A stretch of 64,000 nt of DNA, from assembly GCA_963575745.1 (NCBI GenBank), contig CAUYUJ010000891.1, positions 698,165-762,164 of the forward strand, read 5' to 3'. Source of the stretch: Prorocentrum cordatum (taxonomy: Eukaryota; Sar; Dinophyceae; Prorocentrales; Prorocentraceae). The position numbers and the translations under genes were made by a program. The notes under the pieces are model-generated. The model did not search any database, had not been told where the DNA came from, and saw nothing but the letters and a program-made list of their open reading frames with translations. Shown here one piece after another: positions 52,640 through 63,048 of the stretch (its first letter is position 1; every line of letters starts with the position of its first letter).

Positions 52640-52989
52640 CGGGGGAGGAGGAGGAGGAGGAGGAGGAGGAGGAGGAGGAGGAAGAGGAGGAGGAGACGGA
52701 GGAGGAGGAGAAGGAGGAGGAGGAGAAGAAGAAGGAGGATGAGGAGGAGGAGGAGAAGAAGAAGGAGGAGGAGGAGGAGGAGCCTCTTGGAGGCAGTTTG
52801 GACGCCTCGCGGGGGCCGTCGCCGCCGGGCGCTGCTGGCGGGAGGGCCGCAGCTGGCCGCCCACGCCTCGGCCGAGGGCCCGCGGCGCGCGGGCCCCCCG
52901 CGCCGCGGCCTCCCCCCGGCCGGGCGGCGCTGGCGGGGCCCGCCGCCGCGGCGGTGGCGGGGCTGCTGGGCGCGCTGGGGCGCAGCATC
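52640..52989 (+). repeat. GGA/GAAGGA tract and GC-rich block
   Basis: GA-rich to 52790, then CGGCCGAGGGCCCGCGGCGC-type DNA. No gene. Confidence 0.8.
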
Positions 52990-53182
52990 TCGGGGGCGGA
53001 AAAGAGGGGGGTGATGACCAGGGGGGGGGGATATCATGGCGCGGGCCATGAGTTTCCCCCAGATTTCGTGGCGCCTCTTCTTGCTTCATTACGTCCCAGG
53101 CCCCCCCGCTGGGCCGCGCACATGCCGCCGGTCATGATTTGCACCCCCCCCTCTTGGACACCCCCCTCTTGGCCGCTCCCGA
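52990..53182. mobile_element. Inverted-repeat element family B, copy 3 (193 bp)
   Basis: Ends TCGGGGGCGGAAAAGAGGGG and CCCCTCTTGGCCGCTCCCGA. Perfect 5-bp target duplication GCATC (52985-52989 and 53183-53187). Confidence 0.9.
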
Positions 53183-53204
53183 GCATCGAGAAACCGATCC
53201 AGAG

Positions 53205-53500
53205 CTACAGTCGGGGCGCTGAAGAAGGAATCCTGTTCGTTTGGGAGGGGCTCGGTGTTCCTTAGCTGTTTTGCAGTGTGCCTCCGGTTTTCCTCCGGTC
53301 TTCGAGGGGCAGTCGAAGCTCAACTTGTGGAGTTCTTTAGGTCAACACACCGACTGTACCGCTACCCTTCCTTCGTTTTTCCACTTTTTCGGGCCTCCTG
53401 GGAGGCCTTCGTCGCCACCGCTGGATGAGCCCCGAAATCCTGGTCAGGCCGAACCCCAGGAGCGGTCCTGGGAGTAGCTGTACGGGTACCTTGCGGTTTC
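53205..53500 (+). repeat. Dispersed repeat R2
   Basis: Aligns with parts of 4141-4790: ACAGTCGGGGCGCTGAAGAA, GGAGGGGCTCGGTGTTCCTT, GTCGCCACCGCTGG and ACCCCAGGAGCGGTCC. This copy is not followed by coding sequence. Confidence 0.7.
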
Positions 53501-53525
53501 CCCATAGTTATCGAAGGACGAAACA

Positions 53526-53684
53526 CGGGGACCATGACAATGTCGCGGGATCTTGTCGATTCCGATCTTGGTCATGGTCCATGTCGGCCGTCGCCCATTC
53601 GCGAGGATAATCCACGTTGACCAGGATCGACGGTGACCAAGAACCACACGACGTTTCCGCGTTGAATATTTGTCATGGTCCCCG
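53526..53684. mobile_element. Inverted-repeat element family D, copy 1 (159 bp)
   Basis: Perfect 15-bp terminal inverted repeats CGGGGACCATGACAA and TTGTCATGGTCCCCG. The interior repeats the motif (TTGGTCATGGTCCATG) and has GACCAGGATCGACGGTGACC. A diverged relative is at 61203-61382. No clear target duplication. Confidence 0.78.
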
Positions 53685-53721
53685 CTTTCACTCCCTCACA
53701 ATTAGTAGGTATAGGCCTCCC

Positions 53722-53865
53722 AGATGGGGTCAGATCAGATGGGGTCGGAGGATCGCGCCGTATCGCCGATGCATCGGCGATGCAGCTCGATGTGGAACCC
53801 GATTTTCTCAACGCCGATGTCGCTGATGCATCGCCGACGTCGCTGATGCATCTGGGAGGTCTCTA
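53722..53865. mobile_element. Foldback element family I, copy 3 (right end lost)
   Basis: Starts AGATGGGGTCAGATCAGATG and GGATCGCGCCGTATCGCCGA, then GATGCATCGGCGATGC palindromes. Ends GATGCATCTGGGAGG without the full right arm. Confidence 0.6.
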
Positions 53866-55410
53866 GGAGGTCGATCATGCCAGATCGAGGGTACTCTCGT
53901 CTCCTATCTAGCCCGACCCATGCAGCCCGCATGTCCTGTGGTTTGCTGGGGCCACGTTGCCGTCGGAAGGGATTATTGTGTCACCTCGGGTGTCCTGTCC
54001 ACTCAAGTCCGACCATATCCCCATCTCCATCCCCACCCCGAGCCCCAGCATCCCACCACCCCAGCTGGGGATGTGCCCCTGGAAGCCCGACGGGACTAGC
54101 CCACATCCCTATCTAGGATTGTCAATCGGCCAGAGGGGCCCAGGCCACGCCCGTGTGGGGACAGGGATGGGTTCAACGGTGCTCAGGGGGCGGGCCGCTG
54201 CCGGCTGCGCCCGGGCGCGGGGCCGCCGCGGCCAGGGCCCTGCCGGGAGGCTCCCCCGAGATCCGACCCGGGTTGAGCGTCGTGTTCGGCCTGCGGACGC
54301 CCCGGGACCATCAAAACACGACTGAGGACCTCAGGATGCAGCGCCGGCCCCGGGGGAACGGGTCAGGGCTCCCGGCGACCCCGCATTGACAAAAATCACA
54401 ACGTCGGGTCTCGGGGTCTGGGCGGCCCTATGGGAGCGACGGGTCTCGGGTCTCGGGTCTGCCGGGGGCGGCCTGAGCCGGCGGCCTCCTGGGAGCGCGG
54501 GCAGCGAGCTTCGCGAGCGCCGTGCGGGGACCCGCCGACAGTCGCAGGCAGTCACAGGGGCACCGAGCGCGAGTGGTGTGCGGCAGGAGCAAGGTTTGGG
54601 TGGCATCGTGTGTCCTCCTCCTCTCCCTTCCGTGGCTGACGTTTGTCTTGCTTCTGGCCCGGGCCAGGGTTTTTTAACGGCAATTGCGGGCTGAAGGCGT
54701 TGCAGGCACGAGGCGTTGCAGGCAGACCCCCCCTCTTTTGCCACGCCTATGGCGTCTTCACGTTCCCCCCACTCTCTGGCACAGACGTGCATGTTGTATA
54801 GACAGAGAGACGGAGCTGCCCGTAAGGAACAGGAGTGTCCCTGGGCATTTGGCTCAAGCAGCGTTCCCAGCGCGTCCGCCTTATTCTCGTTTGACACTCG
54901 CCTTATACCCGCCTTTAGGGGGAAACAAAAAACACCCCCCTCAAAAAAAGAAGCAAGGCTCGGGCGGGGAGCACAGCAATGTCCCGTGGGCCCCGGAGTG
55001 TGGCATTCTCCTCTGCCCGCCCTTTCCTGGCCCCCTCTCCCCTCGTGAGGTCCTCCTGTGCTCGTTCGGGCTCTCCTCAGTGCCGTCAGAAATCAGACTC
55101 GGTGCTGAGAGGCTGCCAGGGTAGGCGATTCGCAACAACTGGCATGCGGGAAGCGGAGTGGTGGCTCGTTCTTGAAATCTCGTGGTGGGCAGGGTGGCTT
55201 TTCACTGGGCCCGAACGCTGGGTCTACAGCACAAAGTTTGTGATATGATTCCAGCTTGGCCCCCAAGCTACGAAACCCAGAACAGCAAGTCGGTGCAATA
55301 CATGCACAATGATTGCAAACCAATGCCAATCAAAACAACAGACATAATGCACAAAGAAATTGTACGCACTGCAAGGTGCGTTGTACTTTTTGAATAACAT
55401 GTAAAGCACA
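53866..55410. other. No gene seen
   Basis: Mixed GC-rich sequence. CCCATCCCTATCTAGG-like words recur at about 54010-54120. Frames of up to 190 codons overlap on both strands without recognisable domains. Confidence 0.4.
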
Positions 55411-55800
55411 CCATTCCATGTAACGCATGGCACAGTGAAGCAACGCACTGCAATGGCAATTCATAGCGTAACCCAGGGCGCAACATTTGGCGCAACGCAT
55501 GGCGCAACCTATGCCGCATCCCATGGCATCTCACAAACCCCTGGATACTGTGGGGTCCTACGGGCGCAACCCATGGGGCAACCTGTGACGCTCTTGGAGC
55601 ATTGTGGGACGGCGCAGCCCAGTGGCGCGACCGATGGTCCAGCCTGCGCCTTCGGACCCGATGAGCGCAATCCATGGTGCAAGCAATGGCGCGTCCTAGG
55701 GCACCCAGAAGGTTCCGCGGCATCATGGGACCCAATGGGTGCAACCCATGGCGCAAGTTACGGCGCAATCTATTGCATTCCAAGAGCCCCAGGTCACCAG
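55411..55800. repeat. Degenerate ATGGCGCAACCC array
   Basis: GGCGCAACCCATGGCGCAAC-like words of about 10-20 bp, badly diverged. Confidence 0.65.
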
Positions 55801-56469
55801 GCCAATCGCTTTACAAGCAACGTGACAACCCCCAAGTGGAAACATTGTTCGGGGTACTACCTGATGCTGCTGCCTGCTCTAGGGTTCGTCGTGGTCTAAG
55901 ACCCGCGCCGCACCACGTTCATAGTCGGTCTATTCTCTGTAGAGTGTAGACCCAATCGGGCTGCAAATCATTCCCACAATTCCCACAGCAACCCGCGCTG
56001 ATTTGTTATCTGAACAGACTGATGCCAGCCTTTCGACCCCAAACACCTGATTAGTGTGTGTGTGTGTGTGAGAGTGTGTGTGTGTGTGTGCGTGTGTGTT
56101 TGTGTGTGTGCGTGTGTGTGTGTGTGTGCGTGTGTCCGTTCCAACCCCTCCCATCCTCACTCTTTCCATCTCGCGTCGGATGACCCTGGCCGGTCCCCTT
56201 GCCGCCCCCGACTGCTTGGTGGCGGCAGCATGCCAAAGACGCAGAGAGAGGGGGATGGTGTGGCGGACCCCAGGAAGTGCTTCGCCTGCGGCGCGCCTCG
56301 CCCTCGGCGGAAGGGCGGCGGAAGGGCGGCGGAAGGGCGGCGGAAGCCAGGAGAAGTAAGCGGTCGTTCTGTTTCCCAGTGGCCCCGCTGACACAATAGA
56401 TCTGTTGCTCGTATCTTGCCCATGTTGTTTTCAAGCCGCGACGGCGACTTACCCTGTGAAAGCGTAAAT
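55801..56469. repeat. Spacer, GT microsatellite and GGCGGAAGG array
   Basis: GTGTGT run at 56054-56140. GGCGGAAGGGCGGCGGAAGG repeat at 56300-56345. No gene. Confidence 0.7.
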
Positions 56470-56776
56470 GCGAAGACGCCTGCGGCGAACCACCGCCGGC
56501 CCCTGTCCGTTTGGGACCCTCCTGGGTGTTTTCCTTGGGCATGGGGCCTCTTGGCAGTTTCTTGGGGCCGCTTGGGCCGTCTCAGGAAGCTCGTGTCCCG
56601 TGTTTGACCTTCGGAAGCCGTCTCGGGGGCCTCCCTGGGTCGTCTTGGGGACTTGATGGAGCGCGTTAGAGGCGTCTTGGAATTCTCTTGGGCTGTTCCA
56701 GGTCCCTCTGGGGGCCATCTCGGTGGTCTCTCGGGGTTGTCCGAGGGCTACATTGCTGGCCTCGCTGGTCTTAAAT
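56470..56776 (+). repeat. Composite GGCCGTCTTGG repeat, short copy
   Basis: Starts GAAGACGCCTGCGGCGAACC as at 14424, then CTTGGGCCGTCTCAGG and TCTTGGAATTCTCTTGGG words. Confidence 0.65.
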
Positions 56777-57322
56777 CGAAGCGTGGTACCAGACTAAAGT
56801 ACCAGACCGAATTACCAGACTGAAGCACCAGACTAGTGACCTCAGACTGAAGCACCAGAGTAGCATCATACTGACGCGTCAGACTCAAGCGCCAGATTAA
56901 AGCGCCAGACGAGCACCAGACTAAAGCAACGACGCGGGATATTCCCCGCGGCGATGTGGACATGTTGCTCATATGTGTGGACTATCATCCGTCTCTCCTT
57001 CGACGTCGTCACATTGTCGACGACGTCGTCGTTGAACGGGAAGTTTTTTCGTGCAACGCTGGGGACATCGAAGCGCGGTACCAGACTAAATAACCATACT
57101 AACGTACCAGACTAAAGTACCAGACTGAAGTACCAGACTGAAGTGCCAGACTAAAGTACCAGACTAAGTACCAGACTAAAGTACCAGTCTGGTGCCAGTA
57201 GTCTGGTACATTCAGTCTGGTACATTTTTCTGGTTCGGTAGTCTGGTACATCAGTCTGGTATTTTATTTCAGTCTGGTACAATAGTCTGGCATAGTAGTC
57301 TTGTACATTCGTCTGGTACCGC
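56777..57322. repeat. GTACCAGACTAAA array that inverts on itself
   Basis: Direct units GTACCAGACTAAA at 56777-56935 and 57066-57184, then the complementary TAGTCTGGTAC from about 57185 to 57322. The two sides form a long dyad with junction GTACCAGTCTGGTGCC. A 130-bp spacer (56936-57065) separates the two direct blocks; each block starts with a GAAGCG-GGTACC word. Confidence 0.88.
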
Positions 57323-57339
57323 GCTTACGGTTGAGAACT

Positions 57340-57940
57340 ACCCTCGGGGGAGCAACACAATATCCCGTTACATTGTATGTTGTTTCTTCTCTTCTCTCCC
57401 CCTCCCTGCTGCATCATTTTCCCTCCTCCCTCCTCCCTGTTTCTCCTTCCCGCCTTCCTCTGTCCGCCTCCCTCATGCGATTCCGCCCCCCCATCCCTCA
57501 TCCTCATCTCTCCTTCACTCCTCGCTCCTGCCGCCTTCCTCGCCCAGCATCTTGCTCCACGGTGTGGTAGGAGACCCGGCTTGACAAGGAAAGGAAGTCC
57601 ATCAAATCTTTGTCTTTTCCTCCTGTTCCAGGAATGTCGTGCCCCCGAGTGCGTTTCCGTTTTCCCCATCCCTCGCTGTCCGTTCTCTTTGATGTGTCCT
57701 TCGTTCTTGGTTCTCTTTCGCCTCTGGTTCCACGTCCTTCTTCTTTCTCGCCTCCTCCTTCCTCCCAACTGCCTCATTTCCCAGTCTCCTTCCTCTCCTC
57801 CTTCCGTTTCACATCCTTCTTCTTATTCTCTTTCTCCTTCCTCCCCGCTGCGCCATTTTCCCTCCTCCCTCCTCCCAGTTTCTCCTTCCCGCCTTCCTAT
57901 CTCCGCCTCCCTCATGCCTTTTCGGTTTTACAACGCTTCA
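57340..57940 (+). repeat. Pyrimidine-rich DNA with repeat R3
   Basis: TTTTCCCTCCTCCCTCCTCCC and TTTCTCCTTCCCGCCTTCCT occur twice (about 57414 and 57848). R3 is at 57613-57725. Long open frames reflect strand composition. Confidence 0.7.
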
Positions 57941-58290
57941 AGACGGCCCAAGAGTCCCCAAGACCAAGACAGCCCACGAGGTCCACGCGACGGCTCGAAT
58001 ACGACCCCAGAGAACGCCAAGATGGTCCAACAGGCCGCCAAGACGGCCCAATAGGCCCTCAAGACGGCCCCAAGACAGGGCCAAGAGCGGAGATCCAAAC
58101 CGACATTTCGAGCCCAGAGGCCAAGAGCCCCGGGGAGGTCTCCGAGGCGCCCCAAAAAGTCCCACGAGGCCACCAGGCGATCTCCAACAAAAGCCAGAGA
58201 GGCTCCATTCCCCAGAACTCCCCAGGAGCCCTCCAAGAACGTCCCCCAAAGGTATATACAGAGATTCCCAGCACGGTTTCGCCCGGCTCT
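57941..58290 (-). repeat. Composite-like repeat, inverted
   Basis: CAAGACGGCCCAAGAG, CAAGACGGCCCAATAGG and GGCCCCAAGACAGGG words as in 47010-48890. Confidence 0.6.
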
Positions 58291-59116
58291 TAGGGGCTCC
58301 CAGGCATGCCCCCTTAGGTTGACCTGGGTCCTCCTCGTGGCTACCTTGCGCGACTTGCTTGAGCCTCATTCACTCCTGTAACGTGTATCTAGCAGTACGC
58401 TCCCATATTGTGATCCTTGCGGGATGGTGTCCATCATCATCCGTCCTGTGAGGTTGGCGTCGACTGCGCTAGAACCTAAGCGCACGAAGCGGGCGCGTGG
58501 TTCTAGTTCTAGTGTAGAATGTACTCGGTCATGCTCCGCTCCGCCAAAGCATGTTTCACCAGGTTCTGGTAGGACTGGTGATGTGACAACGCTGTTGGCT
58601 ATGCTGTGTTATGATAGGTTGTGGGATGTAATGCTGTGATATCGTGTATCACGATGTCCCATGCTATTCTCATTATAGTCTAATGACCCATGTGCGTAAT
58701 AGCATGTTATGTGAAGGGTATGCGTTGCCACAGTGCTAGCAGTAGTGTTTCGTTTCGTTTGCAGTCTTGCTTGTTGTTGCATCCCAGTGCGGCCATGTTT
58801 GTCCTAGTGTGATGCCGTATGCATGGTATGATACCTTGCAGTATGATTCGGTATGCCATGATTTGCAGTGGCATGTTATGCTATGTTATGGTATTGTGAC
58901 TCATGTTATGGTATGCGGTGACCTGTCACAGTGTATTACATTGCGCATGTGGGTGTTATGTTACGGTGCGTGGTGATATGTTACGTTGTATTACGATGCT
59001 GTTGGTATGCTCTGTGATGCTCTGTTCTGTCATCGTAGGTGTGTTGTGATCGATGCGTCAGCTGTTGTTGCTGTGCGCTCTTTATGCGTGCTGTTATGCC
59101 TCTTTGTTCAAGCCAG
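58291..59116. repeat. Spacer and degenerate TATGTTATG array
   Basis: 58291-58600 shows nothing clear. From about 58600 to 59060 short words ATGTTATG, GTATGATA and TGTTATGC recur irregularly. Confidence 0.6.
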
Positions 59117-59345
59117 TGACGCCTAGACGGCGTGACTCCGTGACGCCTCTCCTCGGGATTCTGCGGGGTCTGGCGACCGCGGTATGGTGTCTTCACTCGT
59201 CGAGTACGCGAGGCGTGACACCCAGGGGCACTGGGAGATCCTGTGTGGTCTGGTGACCGCGGCAGAGTGCCGTCATCCGTCGAGGACGCGAGTCGAAACA
59301 CGCAGGGACACTAGGGATCCTGTGGGGTCTGGCGACCGCGGTATG
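59117..59345 (+). repeat. Tandem repeat of about 80 bp, three units
   Basis: Each unit has GGGGTCTGGCGACCGCGG, GTGTCTTCACTCGTCGAG-like and ACACCCAGGGGCACT-like parts. Confidence 0.8.
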
Positions 59346-59350
59346 CTAGT

Positions 59351-59554
59351 TGAGCAGACAGGAGCTCTTCTTGTAAGATCTACACATGGTTCATGTCTAA
59401 TTATTCGAAAGTTCTTTGATTTTTTGGGGGCCAAGATCATTTCATTTTGAATTGTTCTATCCTGGGCCCCTTCCTGGCCACTAGGGGGGGCCAGGAGCAA
59501 TTAGAAACGAACACAATTAGAAGTGAGCAGACAGGAGCTCTTCTTGTAAGATCT
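59351..59554 (+). repeat. 31-bp perfect direct repeat enclosing 142 bp
   Basis: The sequence starting TGAGCAGACAGGAGCTCTTC and ending TTGTAAGATCT is present at 59351-59381 and 59524-59554 without mismatch. Between them is AT-richer DNA ending in AATTAGAAACGAACACAATT. Confidence 0.85.
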
Positions 59555-60494
59555 TAGAGACCCAGGCTGTCGGGTGGGGAAACAAGTCCGGTCCTCTCCG
59601 GACATCCTGCTTTCCTCTCGTGCCGCCCTGTGTCGCCTGGTCGGTGCCTTCATGTCCCCATTCTCCTGGCGTGCGCCCAAGTCTCCTTGGCCCCCCGGCC
59701 CAGCTCGCTTGCCTGCGGTTGCTTCCTCTCTGCTTATCGTCCTTCTCTTTCACTTCTTCCCTGGCGGATGTCTTCCCTCAGTCCCGTCCCGCCTGCTCGA
59801 CCGCCTGCCTCGTTCGCTGGGCTTGGTTTCCCACCCGTGCGCTCGTTTTTTTAATCTGCTGGCTCTTGCCCCTGAAAGAATTACACGCCGGTCGTTGAAA
59901 GTAGGTATTTCTGGATTCCCAGATCCAAATCTATTTCAAGCGCCTTCCTACTTCAAGAACCGACATGCTTTTGCTGTGTTTTGTTATTCTCTGGGAGGAC
60001 CTGGACCCAATCCACTATATCCGCCTTCCTACTTCATGTTTCTACCTACGTGTATTAGTGTTCTCTTCCTGTGATGCCAATGAGATCGCTGACAGAAGCC
60101 ACTTGTCCATCTTGTCCAGGCCGTCCAAGGGCCCAAGATGGGTGTATCTACTCCGCCCTGGTAAGGCCAGGCATGCCAGGCAGTCCCATGGACACAGCGC
60201 GGCTTCTGCACGGATGCCCCGCTTGGAACGCATCCACGCGATCACAGGCCCAGAGGAGTCGCACCTTGGTGTCCAGACCGCGCGGGCACTGATATGGATA
60301 AGCCCTTGATCTCCGCTGTTATGTTTGTTTTCGCAGCGTGTGCCCCGGGAACGAGGCACTTCTCCCCGGGACCGGCGCTTCCGCCCAAGGTATCATATGA
60401 CGGCCCCATCGCGGCGCGGCAGAAGCCCCCTCCCGAAGGCCAGCAGCGGCCAGAAGCCGCCCGCCTTGATGTTTCTCATCACGGAGGCACTGCC
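59555..60494. other. No supported gene
   Basis: A 166-residue plus frame at 59574-60074 is open and hydrophobic in places, but part of it (59997-60050) is a dispersed repeat shared with 13531-13584, so it is not called. 60118-60175 resembles a diverged arm of family H. Confidence 0.4.
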
Positions 60495-60850
60495 ACCCTC
60501 CTGCTCCACCTCCTCCTGCTCCTCCTCTTCCTCTTCCTCTTCCTCCTCCTCCTCCTCCTCCTCCTCCTCCTCCTCCTCCTCCTCCCTTGGCTTGCCCGCG
60601 GGGTAAACCAGGGTCGGACGGATGCCTGTTTGGGCTGCTTCGGGGCCCTTCCCTCGTCGCCACGGCGTCCGTGCGGCGTGCTCGAGGCGGCGCGGGACCC
60701 TTGACATCTGGGGCCCTGGCGGTCGTCAGCTTGCTGACGGCCGCCAGGGCCTCTCTTATGCTGTCCCATCCATCCTCCTCCTCCTCCTCCTCCTCCTCCT
60801 CCTCCTCCTCCTCCTCCTCCTCCTCCTCCTCCTCCTCCTCCTCCTCCTCC
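60495..60850 (+). repeat. Two CCT tracts
   Basis: CCT tracts at 60495-60590 and 60773-60850, separated by GC-rich sequence. Confidence 0.9.
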
Positions 60851-60944
60851 GCCCGAGTGCACCGCTTGCTTGCGTCAGCGCCGGCTCGATCTCGAGGGCG
60901 GGGCCGCTCGGTGCGCGCCGCACCGGCAGCAGGGCCCAGACCGA

Positions 60945-61033
60945 GTAGACGGGTTCGGAGGATCGCGCGGCATCGGCGATGCATCCGTCGCCGATGCGGA
61001 AGCGGATGTCCGCGCGGATGTCCTGGACGTCCG
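60945..61033. repeat. Family I fragment and CGGATGTCC tandem
   Basis: GGATCGCGCGGCATCGGCGA and GATGCATCCGTCGCCGATGC, followed by four GCGGATGTCC/CGGATGTCCTGGACG words. Confidence 0.6.
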
Positions 61034-61167
61034 CTCGGATGTCCGCACGGATGTCCTGGATCGGCGCTGGACCCTCCTCCCTGGTGCGCGGAACGTGCCA
61101 GGGGCGGCGCTGGAAACGCCGCCAGGGGGGCCCAGTTCCGACCCAAGAAGTCCGTGTGGACTTCCGA
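61034..61167. mobile_element. Foldback element family G, copy 2 (134 bp)
   Basis: Left arm CTCGGATGTCCGCACGGATG and right arm AAGTCCGTGTGGACTTCCGAG correspond to the arms at 9921 and 10055. GATCGGCGCTGGACCC and GGGGCGGCGCTGGAAACGCC align with the same core. Confidence 0.7.
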
Positions 61168-61202
61168 GAGGTAATGTTTATGTTGTGCTTCTTCATTCGA
61201 GG

Positions 61203-61382
61203 GGAAGACGAGCGCTGACCAGGATCAAGATATCGTGGGCTCTTGTCGAGGCTGATCTTGCCAGATATTCATGCCAACCGTCGCCGTCTCGCGAGTATGA
61301 TCCACGAATTGGCGCTGACAAAAATGAGCGGTGACCAAGATCGGCACGACGTTTCCGAGTTCATTCTTGGTCATAGCCCCCG
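61203..61382. repeat. Diverged family D element
   Basis: Aligns along its length with 53526-53684 (ATCTTGTCGA-like, ATGATCCACGAATTGGCGCT, GCACGACGTTTCCGAGTT, TTGGTCATAGCCCC). The terminal repeats are eroded. Confidence 0.6.
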
Positions 61383-62046
61383 CGTTCTTCCCCTCCATTC
61401 TTCGAGCCGAGGCTACGACCGCTACGCCGTGCCCAAGTGGGTACGGGCGGGCTCCCTTGCGGAGTCAAGCGTTGGCGAAGCGTCCTGCCTTGCCTAACAT
61501 CCCAGCGAACAATGATCTAAGAGGCGGTTTGTACGACATGTTTTAAGAGCATCTACGGTTGAGACAGTCGCGCTTAAAAACATTCGGTTGTCTGTTCTAA
61601 GAACATTGGCTTTTCTATAGAGGCACTCTTTTGTTCTCAGGGAGCTTCGTGGTAGGCCTAGAGGAATGCTGGGGCATCCGGTCCCTGCTCAACGGAGCGC
61701 CCACGGCTCCGGCGCTCCTTGCCGACCCTGCGACCAGACATGGCGAGAAAGCCGCGAAAGCGTCGACGACCACGAGGCGGAGACCCGGACCAGATCTTCC
61801 TGCGGAGCTCCCCGAGCCAGCTCGATCTGCGAAGGCCCCGGGGGGCCGAGCGGGGCGAGAGCGCACGGCGTGACCACGGCGCGGCGCTCGCCTCTCGGGG
61901 GAGGCCGCCCCTCGCAGCCTGCGCCTCCCGCGCCCTCCGCGCGGCAGGTTCCGGGCTGCCGCGGCCGCCACCGCGGCCGCTCCAGCGGCCGCCGTCGAGG
62001 CCGCCGCGGCACTTTCCGCGCGGAGGGCCCGGCAGGTTTATCACCA
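61383..62046. other. No gene seen
   Basis: Unique-looking to 61620, then very GC-rich with Arg/Ala/Pro frames on both strands. Confidence 0.4.
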
Positions 62047-62203
62047 CCCACCAAACCACCCCAACCCAACCCGAAGGCTCACATTTACCCTCGATTTCCA
62101 GTGGGGGGGGGGGGCGGGAAACGTCGAAAAAACACATGTGGAACCCTTACCCCCCCAACCCGAAATTCGGGTCTTCGGGATGGGTTGGGGTGGTCTGGTA
62201 GGT
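62047..62203. mobile_element. Inverted-repeat element family F (157 bp)
   Basis: Ends CCACCAAACCACCCCAACCC and GGGTTGGGGTGGTCTGGTAG are inverted repeats, extended inward by AACCCGAAGG/CTTCGGG. Only copy in the window. Confidence 0.75.
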
Positions 62204-62212
62204 AGTCAGTTT

Positions 62213-62371
62213 AAGCCGGGCCTGTCCCTCTACAGGAGGAGTATCCAAGACGAGTCGGAAGATAGTCTTGGGGGCGATGTTTGGAATGTTTGTGGATCTC
62301 GGGTTGGAGCAGTGTTCGGCTACTCTATAGGTTTCGTCCAAAATCCCCGTGGATGAGGACAGGCCCGACTT
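62213..62371. mobile_element. Inverted-repeat element family E, copy 1 (159 bp)
   Basis: Ends AAGCCGGGCCTGTCC and GGACAGGCCCGACTT. Just inside the left end is CTCTACAGGAGGAGT, shared exactly with copy 2. It lies 9 bp from family F. Confidence 0.72.
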
Positions 62372-63048
62372 CATGGAAGGTGCAGGGGACGGCCACCGTC
62401 GACGGCCGCCGCGCCATGCCTCGATGGGCGCGGCTCCAGCGAGCGATGTCGTTCGCTCGCTCCTCCCCGCTGGCTCCGAGGTTGCCGCCGCAGGGCGCCA
62501 AGGGCGGCGAGTCCTGCCTGGTGCGGAGGCGGCGCCAGAGCTCGCGGTGCACGCCGCGGTCCCCGTCGCCGGCGGGGCGCGGGCGTGGGCGGGGGATCCG
62601 AACATCCGATTCGAGCTGCAGGGTCTTGTGGCGCTGCCGTGCGTCACCAGCGGGCTCCCAGCCGCGGGGTGCCTTCCAGCGGCTGCGCCTCGCCGAGAGC
62701 GTTCTGGGGCTGCCCGGATCGCCCCGAGCGGCCGCCGAAGAGCCGAGGTGTGACCCGAGGGCCAGGGGCAATGCCCGGGGGGGATCGGCTCGGGGGGGAG
62801 GCATCGGCCCCCCAGTTTCCCAGCGGTCGCCGGAAGAGGCACGAGGGCCCCAGTCCGCCCAGGAGCGTTCGGAGTCGCTATCGCGAGCCTGTTGCCAATC
62901 GTCCTCGGCGAGGTTCCCCCCCTGCTCCCCCCCCCCGGGCTGGTTCCCCCCTGACGTCCCCCCTCGGGGGAGGGCCGTGCACGTTTGGCAGAAAGGAGGC
63001 TTCCCAGAACGGGCCCTGGCTATCTCGAGGGGTATAACACTCGACTTG
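62372..63048. other. GC-rich interval, no supported gene
   Basis: A plus frame of 134 residues (62349-62753) has alanine-rich protein-like composition (ELAVHAAVPVAGGARAW) but no domain. Overlapping minus frames are equally open. Confidence 0.35.

Noticed and set aside
55868-55905. TTCGTCGTGGTCTAAGACC as a fifth leader relic
   Set aside because: Only a few scattered matches to the leader; similar to chance.
59574-60074. 166-codon plus frame
   Set aside because: Includes a dispersed repeat shared with 13531-13584, is pyrimidine-strand biased, and has no domain.
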